A program made the translations under genes and the position numbers. From Achromobacter xylosoxidans (GTDB lineage: Bacteria > Pseudomonadota > Gammaproteobacteria > Burkholderiales > Burkholderiaceae_B), in NCBI RefSeq assembly GCF_014490035.1, contig NZ_CP061008.1:6262001-6326000 (forward strand): a stretch of 64,000 nucleotides of DNA, in the 5' to 3' direction. The notes below the pieces were generated by a model. The model was not told where the DNA came from, searched no databases, and was given only the letters and a program-made list of their open reading frames with translations. Positions 63,326 to 64,000 of the stretch are shown here, piece after piece (positions within the stretch are counted from its first letter, which is position 1; every line of letters begins with the position of its first letter).

Positions 63326-63778
63326 GTGAAAACATTCTCAGACCGACTGAAGCATGCGCGCCTGCTGCGTGGCCACACGCAGAAAGACCTCGCTCGTCTG
63401 GCGCGCATTTCGCAAAGCGCCATCGGCAGCTACGAAAGCGGCCTGCGGCACTCAAGCCGCTCGGCCCGCAAGCTGGCACAGGTCCTGAAGGTCGAGGTCG
63501 AATGGCTGGAAACCGGCAAGGGCCCGCTGGAACTTCCCGTGGAAGGCTACGACCTCAGCAACACGCTGCCCGCGCCCGGCGTGGCCGAACCCGTACCGCG
63601 CCCCGGCGGTCGGCCGCGTCCGATGGCGCCCTGGCCCTTCCCGAATATTTCGCCTTCGCTGTTCGAATCGCTCACGGCCGACGACCGCGTGATCCTTGAA
63701 TCGATCACACAGGCCTACATCGAAAAAACCATCCTCATCCGCCGCGGCGCCAAAACGCGCGGCCGCAAGCTGGGCTGA
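63326..63778 (+). CDS. XRE/C1-type repressor
   Basis: The 150-aa product from GTG 63326 has a classical helix-turn-helix (residues 4-58: FSDRLKHARLLRGHTQKDLA, then RISQSAIGSYESGLR) and a proline/glycine-rich linker with a short C-terminal helix (RVILESITQAYIEKTILIRR). It resembles short phage-type regulators that Achromobacter chromosomes carry outside prophages. Its target is unknown. Divergent from the OmpR-like gene by 79 bp. Confidence 0.8.
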   Translation: MKTFSDRLKHARLLRGHTQKDLARLARISQSAIGSYESGLRHSSRSARKLAQVLKVEVEWLETGKGPLELPVEGYDLSNTLPAPGVAEPVPRPGGRPRPMAPWPFPNISPSLFESLTADDRVILESITQAYIEKTILIRRGAKTRGRKLG

Positions 63779-63971
63779 TCGCGGGCAGCCTTTGCGGGCC
63801 TCGCGCAAGCTCACGTCCGCCAAGCGCATCCCAGTGACAGAAATCGCGCAGTAGCTCCCCTGCCTCTCGATAAAGCACATACAGTGGTCGGCGATTTTTC
63901 GCGCCGCCGCTTGCGGTATTACGTGCAACTTCGACTACGCCATTGGCGTACAAACCAATCATGGTTTTCAT
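63735..63971 (-). CDS. Possible small hypothetical protein at the right edge
   Basis: An open frame of 78 aa beginning MKTMIGLYANGVVEVARNTA. Its end overlaps the convergent XRE gene by 44 bp. The N-terminal 50 residues look protein-like, while the Arg/Pro-rich end may be antisense to the XRE gene. No family is recognised. Confidence 0.35.
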   Translation of the reverse strand: MKTMIGLYANGVVEVARNTASGGAKNRRPLYVLYREAGELLRDFCHWDALGGRELARGPQRLPAISPACGRAFWRRGG

Positions 63972-64000
63972 AGAAACCAGCGTCTTTACCCGGCAAATCA

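Overview
The window looks like the chromosome of a GC-rich betaproteobacterium of the Alcaligenaceae (Achromobacter/Bordetella type) carrying most of a large integrative and conjugative element (ICE). The host part is 55.76-64.0 kb: a tRNA-Pro(CGG) gene, ispB, a fumarylacetoacetate-hydrolase family gene with a divergent IclR regulator, the rplU-rpmA-obgE-proB cluster, an OmpR-like regulator and an XRE repressor. The host assignment rests on gene content, codon bias and Bug-type transport receptors and is an inference. The ICE abuts the 3' end of the tRNA gene and fills the rest of the window, running off the left edge. No second tRNA-derived attachment copy was found, so the other ICE end is probably outside the window.

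Two blocks of ICE backbone are visible. The right block (43.5-55.8 kb) is a tightly overlapping minus-strand operon of the PFGI-1/ICEclc/SPI-7 type: parA, two small genes, parB, a DUF2857-like gene, a 69-aa small gene, two winged-helix replication-type proteins, the PFL_4669-type gene, DUF3158, ssb, small genes and topB. A divergent DUF3693-type repressor gene reads into the tRNA. The left block (1-7.8 kb) is a plus-strand series (SlyB-like lipoprotein, small unknowns, DUF3275, an NPPY methyltransferase-like DUF6094 protein, two unknowns and a SNF2-type helicase) in which most genes follow a GC-rich hairpin or terminator. A divergent lipoprotein gene is cut by the left edge.

Between these lie accessory genes. 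At 7.8-12.9 kb are a GT9 glycosyltransferase, a DUF5623-type gene, a frameshifted small gene, an XRE regulator with two operator palindromes plus a partner gene, and an unknown gene. At 13.1-23.3 kb is a defence island: a Gabija-like pair (OLD/TOPRIM ATPase plus UvrD-like helicase, overlapping by ATGA) and a two-gene operon whose 1637-aa protein joins NERD, a degenerate kinase, a second kinase-like domain and a full UPF1-type helicase, followed at zero spacing by a 496-aa partner. The second operon resembles reported kinase/helicase systems such as Mokosh type I but may be a distinct architecture.

From 23.9 to 36.2 kb is a mosaic of mobile DNA flanked by inverted ~22-bp repeat arrays. It holds an IS66 remnant, a five-gene catabolic/transport operon (TauD-type dioxygenase, LysR, nitrilase-family amidohydrolase, RraA-like, Bug receptor), a zinc-ribbon unknown, an RCC1/Ig-like fragment cut by a complete IS21-family element, a decapitated gene with an IS5-type C-terminal domain, four direct TGTC repeats and an unknown gene. 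The right array has removed the start of a GNAT gene. From 36.8 to 43.4 kb are PadR-ChrA (chromate efflux), a universal stress protein with a SulP transporter, and a tyrosine recombinase coupled to a KfrA-like protein. The cargo therefore combines phage defence, metal/anion stress and catabolism.
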